Made by a program: the position numbers and the translations under genes. The notes beneath the pieces are model-generated. The model was not told the origin of the DNA. It ran no database searches and worked only from the letters and a program-made list of their open reading frames with translations. Shown one piece after another: positions 1-8,653 of a DNA stretch of 64,000 nt (the stretch's first letter is position 1; each line of letters opens with the position of its first letter). The stretch comes from Roseburia hominis (GTDB lineage Bacteria; Bacillota; Clostridia; Lachnospirales; Lachnospiraceae): the NCBI RefSeq assembly GCF_021531695.1, contig NZ_JADYUI010000011.1, forward strand, positions 18,429-82,428. Reading direction: 5' to 3'.

Positions 1-75
1 CAATAGGGTTGTTACATGATCATATACATTTACTTCGTGTAAATATTTTTTGAAATCTTCAAATAGTTGGCTCAT
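1..75 (-). CDS. 5' end of a gene, possibly M32 (Taq-type) carboxypeptidase
   Basis: Only the first 25 codons are inside the window, running leftward off the edge. They begin MSQLFEDFKKYLHEVNVYDH. A strong AGGAGG ribosome binding site lies just upstream at about 86-95 on this strand, which makes the start convincing. The short helical opening followed by a Leu-Leu at the window edge resembles the N-terminus of M32 metallocarboxypeptidases in Clostridia, which cleave C-terminal residues from peptides in the cytosol. With no catalytic HExxH motif visible the family is a guess; that a gene starts here is much surer. Confidence 0.45.
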   Translation of the reverse strand, partial: MSQLFEDFKKYLHEVNVYDHVTTLL

Positions 76-209
76 ATATATTTCATTCCTCCTGCTAGTA
101 CGTTTGCTATCTGCATTTTAACATATTTGTGAGGGAAAGTGTTAATTTTGACCATTTTTCTGTATTTTTGCATTTCATTATTAGTTGAAACCGTTATTGA
201 AATTTGGGA

Positions 210-239
210 TTGTTAATAACTCTTGTTTGTTGATATAAT
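210..239 (+). promoter_or_regulatory. Sigma-A promoter of the nitroreductase gene
   Basis: TTGTTA at 210-215 and TATAAT at 234-239 are 18 bases apart, with a TG one base before the -10 (extended -10). It sits 31 bases before the nitroreductase start and probably also drives the following synthetase gene. Confidence 0.6.
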
Positions 240-269
240 ACAGATATCAAAAGAAGGGAGACAAATATA

Positions 270-797
270 ATGTCAGAAACATTAAAGGTGTTAGAGTCAA
301 GAAGAAGCTGCCGTGCATACAAACCGGAATTGATTGAAGAGGAGAAATTACAGGCGATTATCAAAGCCGGAACCTATGCAGCTACCGGTATGGGAAAACA
401 GTCTCCGATTATTATTGCAGTCACGAACAAAGAGATGAGAGACAGGCTTTCTGCAATGAATGCTAAAATTATGGGACGGGGTGAAGATTTTGATCCATTC
501 TATGGAGCACCGGAGCTTCTGATTGTTCTGGCTGATAAAAATGCAGCTACTTACATTTATGACGGAAGCCTTGTAATGGGGAACCTGATGAATGCAGCGG
601 CAGATCTGGGGGTAGACAGTTGCTGGATTCACAGGGCAAAGGAAGAATTTGAGTCCGAAGAAGGAAAGGAGATATTAAAGAGCCTTGGGATTAAAGGTGA
701 TTATGAGGGGATAGGTCATTTGGTTCTGGGCTATGCATCGGAACCGCTTAAGGATGCTGCACCAAGAAAAAGTGATTATGTGTACTATATCCGGTAA
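270..797 (+). CDS. Nitroreductase family protein
   Basis: A 175-residue cytosolic flavoprotein of the nitroreductase family, which uses FMN and NAD(P)H to reduce nitro compounds, quinones or flavins. The N-terminal LESRRSCRAYKPELI is the family's FMN-binding R-S-x-R-x-Y/F opening. The central part (GNLMNAAADLGVDSCWIHR) and the C-terminal GHLVLGYASEP match the usual helix and final strand. The length is typical of the short single-domain members. The start follows a good GAAGGGAG site and its own promoter. It is separated from the RelA-like gene by only 17 bases, so the two are likely co-transcribed. The physiological substrate cannot be told from sequence. Confidence 0.88.
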   Translation: MSETLKVLESRRSCRAYKPELIEEEKLQAIIKAGTYAATGMGKQSPIIIAVTNKEMRDRLSAMNAKIMGRGEDFDPFYGAPELLIVLADKNAATYIYDGSLVMGNLMNAAADLGVDSCWIHRAKEEFESEEGKEILKSLGIKGDYEGIGHLVLGYASEPLKDAAPRKSDYVYYIR

Positions 798-814
798 TAA
801 ATAAAGGTGAGCAA

Positions 815-1795
815 ATGGTTACGTTAAATGATTACTTATATTCCGGAGATACCGTGCTTCGGATTTTACAAAAATACATGAAGGATTTGCGGGAGGACGC
901 AAGGAAGAATCATAATGAAATCGACATTGTGCACTGCAATTTTCTTTTGCAGATTGAAGAGTTGTTGGAACATAATGATTTCCTTACTGCGCAGTCCCAG
1001 AAAATTCGTGAATTTTATAAATATATGGTGTCGGAATATCCATATCTTTCTTTTACATTTAAAGGAAGAATCAAGTCGCTCATTCGTGCAGAAGAAAAAT
1101 TTAATGGATATATTGTGGAATATATTTATGATTATTATACGGAAAATGGAAAATATCCTTCTGTGTTGGAATTAAAGAACCGCTTGAATTGTTTTCGGGA
1201 TTTGATTGCATACAGAATTGTGATTTCCATACCTCGCTGCCATCTTAAGCATCCGGAGGATCGGGAGACAGAAGAAGTGCAGCATATTTACAGAATTGCG
1301 AATGTATTGCCGGAGTTTTTGGAAGAACGCGGATTTACGGTAGAGCCGGCAGGCGGGGTAGGAGAAAGCACATCCCAGCTTCTTGCTGATTCGGTACGTC
1401 CATATTACAGAGATTATATCGAGAGTGCAAATCCCAACGGTTATCGCTCTTTACATATTACGTTTTATGATAACAGTGCCCGGTGCTATATGGAAGTACA
1501 GCTTCGAACCAAAGAAATGGATGATATAGCAGAGATTGGTTCCGCAAATCATCTTGGTTATGAAAAGAAACAGGAATATGACCGGGCGAGAAGAGGTGCA
1601 ATACCAAAGGGAGAATGTATCTATTTTGATGAGGCTTACGAGCGGGGAATGAGACTGCAGCAACTGGAACTGGCAAAATTGGATGTGAATATGTTTGCGG
1701 CAGTGGACAATAGTCTGATTAACGATGGATGTGGTTTGTACAGAGGAAGACAGATTCTTCCATATGAGCATTTGTCACGGTTTCAGAATGATTGA
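815..1795 (+). CDS. RelA/SpoT-type (p)ppGpp synthetase, single-domain
   Basis: A 326-residue protein with a RelA/SpoT nucleotidyltransferase domain in the middle. FKGRIKSLIRAEEKF provides the Arg/Lys ATP-binding stretch, FRDLIAYRIV the D-x-x-A-x-R motif, NPNGYRSLHITF the GTP-stacking Tyr with S-x-H, and MEVQLRTKEMDDIAE the E-x-Q-x-R-T motif. There is no N-terminal HD hydrolase and no C-terminal TGS or ACT domain, so it is a small alarmone synthetase-like enzyme transferring pyrophosphate from ATP to GTP/GDP. It is longer than RelQ/RelP (about 210 residues), with an extra N-terminal helical segment of about 80 residues. AAGGTGAG precedes the start. It lies in a probable operon with the nitroreductase gene. 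Confidence 0.82.
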   Translation: MVTLNDYLYSGDTVLRILQKYMKDLREDARKNHNEIDIVHCNFLLQIEELLEHNDFLTAQSQKIREFYKYMVSEYPYLSFTFKGRIKSLIRAEEKFNGYIVEYIYDYYTENGKYPSVLELKNRLNCFRDLIAYRIVISIPRCHLKHPEDRETEEVQHIYRIANVLPEFLEERGFTVEPAGGVGESTSQLLADSVRPYYRDYIESANPNGYRSLHITFYDNSARCYMEVQLRTKEMDDIAEIGSANHLGYEKKQEYDRARRGAIPKGECIYFDEAYERGMRLQQLELAKLDVNMFAAVDNSLINDGCGLYRGRQILPYEHLSRFQND

Positions 1796-1867
1796 TTTTG
1801 CTGCATAATGCGGATAAATGTCAAATGAGACATTACTATAAAAATTAGGAATGATAAGGAGAAATAC

Positions 1868-2719
1868 ATGAAAAGAATAGCAGTTACTTATGACAATGGA
1901 CAGATTTTTCAACACTTTGGAAGAACGGAGGCTTTTAAGGTGTATGAAGTTGAGGATGGAAAGGTAGTCAGTAGTGAAGTGATGGAGTCGAATGGGGTTG
2001 GTCACGGAGCTTTGGCAGGTCTTCTGGCAGACCACACAATTGAGGTATTAATTTGCGGTGGTATCGGTGGCGGAGCAATGGCTGCATTAGAAGAGCGTGG
2101 AATAGAGGTCTGCGCCGGAGCCGAAGGCGATACAGATGCAGCAGTAGAGGCATATCTGAAGGGAGAGTTAGCATCAGCCGGTGTTACCTGTGATCATCAT
2201 GGGGAAGGACATACCTGTGGTGACCATGAAGAGGGGCATTCGTGTGGTGATCATGGCTGCCATGGAGGATGCGGCTCACACAATACATTAGAGGGACGCA
2301 ATGTTGGGAAAACAGTAAAAACGCATTATAGAGGCACTTTTAACAACGGAGAGCAGTTCGATTCTTCTTATGACCGTGGAGAGCCTTTGGAATTTGTGTG
2401 TGGAGCAGGAATGATGATTAAAGGTTTTGATGCGGCTGTTGCAGATATGGAAGTGGGACAGGTTGTAGATGTGCATCTGATGCCGGAGGAAGCATATGGT
2501 TTGCCGGACCCGCAGGCAATCTTTACCGTAGAAATTGCGCAGATGCCGGGTGCAGAGAATTTGAATGTAGGCGAAAAAGCTTATTTATCCAATGCATATG
2601 GACAACCGTTTCCGGTGATGGTGACGGCAAAGGATGACACCACCATTACGTTTGATGCAAACCATGAGATGGCCGGTAAAGAACTGAATTTTAGAATTGA
2701 GCTGGTTGACGTTCAATAG
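1868..2719 (+). CDS. NifX-like domain fused to SlyD-like FKBP peptidyl-prolyl isomerase
   Basis: A 283-residue fusion. Residues 1-105 form a dinitrogenase iron-molybdenum cofactor-type domain (NifX/NafY/MTH1175 fold), with the typical opening MKRIAVTYDNGQIFQHFGR and a later LICGGIGGGAMAALEERGI. Residues about 108-138 are a linker very rich in His, Cys and Asp, with repeated GDH and GH units, clearly a metal-binding stretch. Residues about 145-283 are an FKBP domain of SlyD type (VKTHYRGTFNNGEQFDSS; MIKGFDAAVADMEVGQ; EEAYGLPDPQAIFTV) with the flap insertion. In SlyD the metal-binding His tail is C-terminal; here it lies between the domains. Probably a cytosolic metal (Ni/Fe) handling chaperone; its partner is unknown. 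A possible start site is AAGGAGAAATACATG. Confidence 0.85.
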   Translation: MKRIAVTYDNGQIFQHFGRTEAFKVYEVEDGKVVSSEVMESNGVGHGALAGLLADHTIEVLICGGIGGGAMAALEERGIEVCAGAEGDTDAAVEAYLKGELASAGVTCDHHGEGHTCGDHEEGHSCGDHGCHGGCGSHNTLEGRNVGKTVKTHYRGTFNNGEQFDSSYDRGEPLEFVCGAGMMIKGFDAAVADMEVGQVVDVHLMPEEAYGLPDPQAIFTVEIAQMPGAENLNVGEKAYLSNAYGQPFPVMVTAKDDTTITFDANHEMAGKELNFRIELVDVQ

Positions 2720-2781
2720 GAAAAACAGAGGCATAAATAATGCAGCAATATTAAAAAATCATAATCTGAAGTAATAAGCAG

Positions 2782-2818
2782 GGAAATGGAGCTGAAAATT
2801 GGTTCCATTTCCTTTTTT
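2782..2818 (+). terminator. Rho-independent terminator
   Basis: A 9-bp perfect stem, GGAAATGGA (2782-2790) with TCCATTTCC (2804-2812), is followed by six T residues. It ends the transcript of the NifX-FKBP gene. Confidence 0.8.
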
Positions 2819-2910
2819 GGTGATAAAACAGGTTCCCGTGCAAAAGAAGAAGTGCCAATAAAGTTTCACACAAATCAAAAAGGAAATTTTGTAGATTAGC
2901 AGACTGATTT

Positions 2911-2920
2911 TTGCTATAAT
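2911..2920 (+). promoter_or_regulatory. Extended -10 promoter for the hybrid kinase gene
   Basis: TTTGCTATAAT holds a TG-n-TATAAT extended -10 (TATAAT at 2915-2920), about 77 bases before the chosen kinase start. No good -35 is visible, as is common for extended -10 promoters. Confidence 0.45.
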
Positions 2921-2996
2921 TGAATTATATCTTGGTTCGGTTATTCATGCATTTTACAATTTGTAAGTTATGGTTACGGATAGGAGCGGGATTTTT

Positions 2997-4748
2997 ATGA
3001 AGGGATTAAATAAAATTTTAAATTATATAAAAGAAAAACCATCACAGCTATTAATGTTTTATGCTATGGTTTTTATAGAAATGTTGGCAATGTTAATTAC
3101 GGCACTCTTACAGGCAGCTATGAAATTTCAGACGGATAGTATTACGTTGTTGTTTGTAAGTGCCGTATATTTATTTTTTATTCTGCTTTTGGCAAATGCT
3201 TATCCGGGTAAATTAGGGCTTTTTAAAGTGCTGGTTCTTATGCCGATGGTGCTGGTGATAATTCCGTATTTGTATATGGGAACAATGGGGGGAGGCATTA
3301 AGTCGGGAATGCCGATATGGATGGTTCTTGGTTTATTGGTGATTTTCTTATTTACAAAGGGGATTTATTTTATTGTATCGTTTACGGTGACGCTTTGTGT
3401 ATATATCGGATGTATTTTGTATTCTTATCTGTATATGCAGGATAAATTAGGACACCTGGAAGAAATTTATTACTATCAGGATAATATCATGGCGATTGTG
3501 GTGGTATCTGTTTCTTGCGGAATGATCATAAAATATCAGCAAAGAATTGAGGCAAAGAGTAAGCAGAAAATCGAACAGGAAAAGCTCAAGGCACAGAAAG
3601 CGAATGAGGCAAAGAGTAATTTTCTTGCGAGTATGTCTCATGATATCAGAACACCGATGAATGCAATCATTGGCATGACGGAAATGGCGGAATTTTACAT
3701 TGATGATAAAGAAAAAGTACAGGACTGTTTAAAGAAAATAAGTGATTCGTCTTCTATTTTGATGCATTTAATCAATAATGTTTTGGATATGTCGGAAATA
3801 GAAAATCATGAATTGAAGCTCAAGGAGGCGGAATTTGATTTAAAGGAAGTAGTAGAAAAAATATATGTAGTTTTTGAGCGGAATGCCGCAGAAAAGGAGC
3901 TGACATTTAAAGTACATTGTGAACAGGTGAAACATAACAGGTTAATCGGAGATGGAGTCAGGCTTCGGCAGGTGTTGATGAATCTTGTGAATAATAGTGT
4001 AAAGTTTACACCACAGGGTGGAAAGGTCAGCCTTCTGGTCAGAGAAGAGGAAAGCAAAGAGAGCGATTATGCTTCTTTTATAATAGAAGTAAAAGATACC
4101 GGAATAGGAATGAAGCAGGAATTTATAGATACGATGCTATTTAAGCCTTTTGAACGAGATGATACACAATATGTAAAAAGAACAGAGGGAAATGGCTTTG
4201 GAATGAGCATTACCAAGACGATTCTGGATGCTATGGGAGCTGATTTGCAAATAGAAAGCGAAGTGGGAAAGGGAACCGTCTTTTTGATTCATATGAAATT
4301 GAAAATCGACAGAACTGGTGCAGGCGAGGAGAAGGAGCAAATAAACAGCATACCGGATTTGACAGGAAAGAGGCTTTTGATAGTAGAAGATAATAAAATT
4401 AATATGGAGATTATTGCCTCTATATTGCAAAGGACAAAAGCTGAAATTATACAGGCATGGAATGCAGAAGATGCCTTGAAAATTTTTGAAGAATCAGAAG
4501 AGGGATTTTTTGATTTGATTTTGTTTGATATTCAACTGCCGGGGATGAATGGGTATGAAGCAGTGAAAATGATACGCAGTATGGCCAGGAGTGATGCATC
4601 TAAAGTACCTGTTTTTGCGATGACAGCAAATGCCTTTTCGCAAGATGTGGAACAATCCATAAGATGTGGAATGAATGACCACATATCTAAGCCGATTGAT
4701 GTCGGGGTGTTATATCAAAAAATACAAAATTGTTTTATGCAAAAATAA
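2997..4748 (+). CDS. Membrane hybrid sensor histidine kinase/response regulator
   Basis: A 583-residue hybrid kinase. Residues 1-175 carry about five or six membrane segments and no large outside domain. A coiled coil (residues 185-210) then leads to a HisKA domain with MSHDIRTPMN, placing the phosphorylated His near residue 215. An HATPase domain follows (N-box LMNLVNNSVKFT, G1 DTGIGM, G2 GNGFGMSI), then a receiver (about residues 455-580) with acidic pair VEDN, phospho-acceptor Asp near 511 in LILFDIQLPG, and the K of ISKPID. The start at 2997 was preferred over an upstream in-frame GTG/ATG near 2970 because TAGGAGCGG lies 10 bases before it. There is no output domain, so the phosphate probably goes to an Hpt or regulator elsewhere. 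The signal is unknown. Confidence 0.88.
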   Translation: MKGLNKILNYIKEKPSQLLMFYAMVFIEMLAMLITALLQAAMKFQTDSITLLFVSAVYLFFILLLANAYPGKLGLFKVLVLMPMVLVIIPYLYMGTMGGGIKSGMPIWMVLGLLVIFLFTKGIYFIVSFTVTLCVYIGCILYSYLYMQDKLGHLEEIYYYQDNIMAIVVVSVSCGMIIKYQQRIEAKSKQKIEQEKLKAQKANEAKSNFLASMSHDIRTPMNAIIGMTEMAEFYIDDKEKVQDCLKKISDSSSILMHLINNVLDMSEIENHELKLKEAEFDLKEVVEKIYVVFERNAAEKELTFKVHCEQVKHNRLIGDGVRLRQVLMNLVNNSVKFTPQGGKVSLLVREEESKESDYASFIIEVKDTGIGMKQEFIDTMLFKPFERDDTQYVKRTEGNGFGMSITKTILDAMGADLQIESEVGKGTVFLIHMKLKIDRTGAGEEKEQINSIPDLTGKRLLIVEDNKINMEIIASILQRTKAEIIQAWNAEDALKIFEESEEGFFDLILFDIQLPGMNGYEAVKMIRSMARSDASKVPVFAMTANAFSQDVEQSIRCGMNDHISKPIDVGVLYQKIQNCFMQK

Positions 4749-4802
4749 CAAAAAAGCGAACATAAATCAATGAGAAAACAAATAAATTGCACAACAAAAC
4801 GC

Positions 4803-4831
4803 TTGCAAAGATAAGAAAAATATTGTATAAT
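4803..4831 (+). promoter_or_regulatory. Sigma-A promoter of the binding-lipoprotein gene
   Basis: TTGCAA (4803-4808) and TATAAT (4826-4831) are spaced by exactly 17 bases. The promoter falls inside the longest possible reading frame of the next gene, which helps fix its start at 4886. Confidence 0.7.
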
Positions 4832-4885
4832 AAGATAATAAAAACCAATGAATGTAAACAACAGATAGAAAAGAAGGGGAAGAAC

Positions 4886-6175
4886 GTGAAGAAGAAAAAA
4901 ATAAAGAAAATATTAACGGTTTTAGTAGCAACAACATTGCTTGGTGGATGCGGAAGCAGTGCAGCAAGCCAGCAAACTTCTACAGAAGCATTATCAGAAA
5001 ATATCAGTGAGGAAGCAACAGAAACTACAGCCGGTGGTGGACAGACGGGAACGGTAGAGTTGAAGGTATGGGCAGAAGAAAACCAGCTTGAAGTTGTGCA
5101 GAAAATGATTGACAGCTTTGAAGAAAATTATGCCGGGCAGGCTACCTTTGATATCACCTTAGAAGCTATGTCAGGTGCCGATACGAAGAAATATTTACTG
5201 GATGATGTACATAATGGGGCAGATGTTTTTTCTTTTCCGGATGACCAGCTTGACAGTATGGTGGCAGGAGGTGCCCTTGATGTAGTGACGGATGAAGCAA
5301 TTAAAAGTGCCAATCTTGAGGAGGCTGTCAATGCATCTATGGTAAATGACACCTTATATGCCTATCCGATGACGGCAGATAATGGATATTTCTTATATTA
5401 TGATAAGAACTATTTCTCACCGGAAGAGGTTACTTCACTTGATTCAATTCTTGCAAAGTGCCAGCAGGGTGGGAAAAAGATGTCGATGGATGTTACTTCC
5501 GGATGGTATTTGTATTCCTTCTTTGGAAATACAGGACTGGAAATGGGATTGAATGACGATGGTATTACGAATCACTGTAACTGGAATGCAACGGAAGGGA
5601 ACATCACGGGTGTTGATGTTGCACAGGCACTTTTAGCGATTACACAGAATCCGGGCTTTGCAGCTATGTCAGATGGAGATTTTCTGGAAGGCGCAAAGAA
5701 TGGAACGGTAGTTGCCGGAGTCAGCGGCACCTGGAATGCAAAGACAATGGAAGAAATCTGGGGCAAGGATTATGGCGCATGTAAGCTTCCGACTTACACC
5801 TGCAAAGGACAGCAGATTCAGATGTCATCCTTTAAAGGATATAAAATGTTAGGTGTAAATTATTACTCTAAAAATAAAGAATGGGCGCATAAGCTGGCGG
5901 CATGGATGACGAATGAGGAAAATCAGACATTGCGTTTTAACGAATTAAATGTGGGACCTGCAAATGCAAATGTAGCATCCTCCGATGCAGTAAAACAAGT
6001 TCCTGCGATTGTAGCAGTCATGGAACAGGCACAGTATGGCACATTACAGAGAATCGGAAATAGTTATTGGACTTCGTGTGGTCGTTTCGCAGAGAAGATT
6101 GTGGCGGGAAATCCGGCGAATATTCCGTTGCAGGAGTTAGTGGATGAACTTGCATCAGGTATTTCGGCATCCTAG
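4886..6175 (+). CDS. Extracellular solute-binding lipoprotein (sugar type, family 1)
   Basis: A 429-residue substrate-binding protein of the maltose/maltodextrin class. It starts at a GTG preceded by AGAAGGGG. The signal peptide is a lysine-rich head, a hydrophobic core and the lipobox LGGC, with lipidated Cys at residue 22, so the protein is anchored to the outside of the membrane. A low-complexity Ser/Thr/Glu linker precedes the binding domain (VELKVWAEENQLEVVQKMID). No ABC permease or ATPase gene is adjacent. Instead a chemoreceptor begins 31 bases downstream, so the protein may present a sugar-like ligand to the receptor, or may serve a transporter encoded elsewhere. Confidence 0.85.
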   Translation: MKKKKIKKILTVLVATTLLGGCGSSAASQQTSTEALSENISEEATETTAGGGQTGTVELKVWAEENQLEVVQKMIDSFEENYAGQATFDITLEAMSGADTKKYLLDDVHNGADVFSFPDDQLDSMVAGGALDVVTDEAIKSANLEEAVNASMVNDTLYAYPMTADNGYFLYYDKNYFSPEEVTSLDSILAKCQQGGKKMSMDVTSGWYLYSFFGNTGLEMGLNDDGITNHCNWNATEGNITGVDVAQALLAITQNPGFAAMSDGDFLEGAKNGTVVAGVSGTWNAKTMEEIWGKDYGACKLPTYTCKGQQIQMSSFKGYKMLGVNYYSKNKEWAHKLAAWMTNEENQTLRFNELNVGPANANVASSDAVKQVPAIVAVMEQAQYGTLQRIGNSYWTSCGRFAEKIVAGNPANIPLQELVDELASGISAS

Positions 6176-6206
6176 AGGATAGATTAGAAAGGCAGGATAA
6201 GGAATT

Positions 6207-7943
6207 ATGAAGAACGAGAAAAAACGTGTCAGCATCAGTGTACTTGCTCTGATTCCGGTGTTTTTGTTGGGAATAGTTACAATATTATCAAATATTAGTG
6301 CAATTACAAATATTTCAAATGTCAATGCTACCGCAGAAAAGATTGCGGGAGAAGATATCGTAAATATCACAGAGCTGAATGAGTTACAGAGTGAAGCGCA
6401 GACAATTCATCGGTTGTGCTTATCACATATTATTGCGACGGATTTTGATACCATGCTTTCTTTGATAGAAGAAATAAGAAGCCATGAAGTGATATTTGAG
6501 GAATATTACGCACAATATGAAGAAAACATGCAGAAGCTTGACAGTGAAGCTTACAAAGATCTTATCAGTAATTATGAAAGTATGAAGTATGAGATAGAAA
6601 ACGTACTGGCATACAGTGGAAATAGTGAGAAGCAGGCTGCGTATACATTGGCAAATAATGAAATTGCAAATTACAGCAATGCCATTCAGACATCCATTTC
6701 GGATATGATGAATGAGGCATATACAAGTGCTACACAGGAAAAGGAAGAATTAAACAGCAGATATAAATCTGCACTTACAAGTAGCTGGATCTTTATCGTT
6801 GTCAGCATCGGTACGGTTTTAGTTGCACTTTATATGGTAGTCTTCCTTATTATTAAGAAGTTAAAAACAGCAAATGGAGAGATTAATGATATCATTTCCG
6901 GAATTGATAAGAAACAGGGAGACCTTACGAAGAGAGTCAGTATCCTTTCCAATGATGAAATTGCAGATTTGGGAATCGGTATCAATACTTTTATGGAGAA
7001 GCTTCAGACGATCATGAAAGTTATCATCGAAAACTCCAGAAGATTGGAAATGGTTGTAGATGAGGTTCAGGACAATGTCAGAACATCGAATGACAGTGCT
7101 TCGGATTTATCTGCATTGACGGAGGAGCTTTCTGCCACGATGACAGAGGTGGGAAATTCTGTAGGAGTGATCAATGACAATGCAAATGCAGTAAGAGATG
7201 AAGTAGAAGAAATTGCAGAGAAATCTAATGAAATAAGTAATTTCTCAAATGAGATGAAGCAGCAGGCAGATAGCATGGAAGAAAGTGCAAGAGCCAATAT
7301 GGAGGAGACCGGAAGCAAGGTAAATGAGATCTTGTCTGTTTTGAATCAGGCGATTGAGGATAGTAAGAGCGTAGATCAGGTTAATAGTCTTACGGATGAC
7401 ATCTTAAATATCTCCAGTCAGACGAATCTTCTTGCACTCAATGCTTCGATAGAAGCTGCAAGAGCAGGTGAGGCAGGAAAAGGCTTCGCGGTCGTAGCAG
7501 ATGAGATTCGTCAGTTGGCAGATTCCAGCAGGGAAACAGCCAATAATATTCAGGAGATTAACAGTGTTGTAATTCAGGCGGTACATAATCTTTCTGAAAA
7601 TGCAAATACCTTGATTGTATATTTGAACGAAAAGATACTGCCGGAGTTCGAAAACTTTGTACAGTCCGGTGCAAAATATAAACAAAATGCAACATTTGTT
7701 GAAAGTACAATGAAAGACTTTTCTGAGAAAACAGTCGATTTGAAGCAGGCAGTCAATGAAATTGCGGCTTCCATTAATACGATTACAACGGCAATCGAAG
7801 AAGGAGCAAGAGGGGTAACCGGAGCGGCAGAAAGTACGCAGGTGCTTGTGGAAGATATCGAAAATATTGCAAATCGTATGGATGAAAATCAGGCAATTGC
7901 GGAAGGACTGCAAAAAGAAACAGAAGTATTTACCAAGTTCTGA
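6207..7943 (+). CDS. Methyl-accepting chemotaxis protein
   Basis: A 578-residue transmembrane chemoreceptor. The N-terminal membrane helix is at about residues 9-30, the extracellular helical sensing domain at 31-190 and the second helix at about 193-216. A HAMP domain follows (to about 270), then a long cytoplasmic coiled coil. The conserved hairpin tip reads [20 protein letters not shown], followed by [17 protein letters not shown], the CheA/CheW-binding region. It signals to CheA to bias flagellar rotation. It directly follows the binding-lipoprotein gene and is probably in the same transcript. Spacing of the hairpin to the second membrane helix is normal. The ligand is unknown. Confidence 0.95.
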   Translation: MKNEKKRVSISVLALIPVFLLGIVTILSNISAITNISNVNATAEKIAGEDIVNITELNELQSEAQTIHRLCLSHIIATDFDTMLSLIEEIRSHEVIFEEYYAQYEENMQKLDSEAYKDLISNYESMKYEIENVLAYSGNSEKQAAYTLANNEIANYSNAIQTSISDMMNEAYTSATQEKEELNSRYKSALTSSWIFIVVSIGTVLVALYMVVFLIIKKLKTANGEINDIISGIDKKQGDLTKRVSILSNDEIADLGIGINTFMEKLQTIMKVIIENSRRLEMVVDEVQDNVRTSNDSASDLSALTEELSATMTEVGNSVGVINDNANAVRDEVEEIAEKSNEISNFSNEMKQQADSMEESARANMEETGSKVNEILSVLNQAIEDSKSVDQVNSLTDDILNISSQTNLLALNASIEAARAGEAGKGFAVVADEIRQLADSSRETANNIQEINSVVIQAVHNLSENANTLIVYLNEKILPEFENFVQSGAKYKQNATFVESTMKDFSEKTVDLKQAVNEIAASINTITTAIEEGARGVTGAAESTQVLVEDIENIANRMDENQAIAEGLQKETEVFTKF

Positions 7944-8004
7944 TATATCATGTTAGAAGCTGCAAGTGACAGGTACAGGAAGACGAAATAATGAGGTAAT
8001 TTGT

Positions 8005-8625
8005 ATGAAAACACGAAAAGAGGCGTTAGCGTATGGCCTGTCATTTCCGGATACATATCAGGATGCACCATTTCATGATGACAATTGGCAGCTTGTGAGG
8101 GTGCGGGGGAGTAAGAAAGCCTTTCTTTGGACTTATGAGCGAGATGGTTATATAAATCTAAATGTAAAGGCAGATCCGGAGTGGCGTGACTTCTGGCGGA
8201 ATGCATTTGAAGCGGTTATTCCGGGCTGGCATCAGAATAAGGAGCATTGGAATACCATTATTCTTGACGGAAGTATACCGGATGCAGACATCAAAAGGAT
8301 GATTGGGGAAAGTTATGATCTGGTTACAAACAGTCCATCAAAAAGGATTTACGAGGCAGTAAAGAAAATACCAAAAGGAAAGGTTGCAACTTATGGTCAG
8401 ATAGCAGAGATGGCAGGAGACAGGAAGATGGCAAGAGCAGTTGGGAATGCACTGCATAAGAATCCCGATCCGGATTCTATTCCATGTTATCGTGTAGTAA
8501 ATGCCAAGGGAGAGCTTTCCGGGGAATTTGCCTTTTGGGGAAAAAATGCACAGGCAAAGTTGCTTATGGCAGATGGAATCGAAGTGGTTGATGGCAAAGT
8601 AAATCTGAAAAAATACGGAATCTGA
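8005..8625 (+). CDS. YjbR/MmcQ-type domain fused to methylated-DNA cysteine methyltransferase-like domain
   Basis: A 206-residue two-domain protein. Residues 1-110 resemble the YjbR/MmcQ (CyaY-like) fold (KEALAYGLSFPDTYQDAPF; INLNVKADPEWRDFW). Residues 115-206 resemble the DNA-binding domain of O6-alkylguanine-DNA alkyltransferase (KIPKGKVATYGQIAEMAG, helix with arginine finger KMARAVGNALHKNP). The active-site motif, normally PCHRV, here reads PCYRVV with Cys at residue 161 kept and His replaced by Tyr. It may remove alkyl groups or, like ATL proteins, only bind damaged DNA. The start at 8005 has GAGGT seven bases upstream, better than the in-frame codon at 7966. It lies between two chemoreceptor genes without obvious functional link. 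Confidence 0.8.
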   Translation: MKTRKEALAYGLSFPDTYQDAPFHDDNWQLVRVRGSKKAFLWTYERDGYINLNVKADPEWRDFWRNAFEAVIPGWHQNKEHWNTIILDGSIPDADIKRMIGESYDLVTNSPSKRIYEAVKKIPKGKVATYGQIAEMAGDRKMARAVGNALHKNPDPDSIPCYRVVNAKGELSGEFAFWGKNAQAKLLMADGIEVVDGKVNLKKYGI

Positions 8626-8653
8626 AAAGTAAAATACGAAGGAGAAGGGTGCT

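Noticed and set aside
4787..4885. N-terminal extension of the binding lipoprotein
   Set aside because: A full sigma-A promoter lies inside it, and the signal peptide starts at 4886 after a ribosome site.
7404..7913. Long minus-strand frames inside chemoreceptor and other genes
   Set aside because: They lie opposite well-conserved coding sequence, lack ribosome sites and have Cys/Phe/Ile-rich translations typical of shadow frames.
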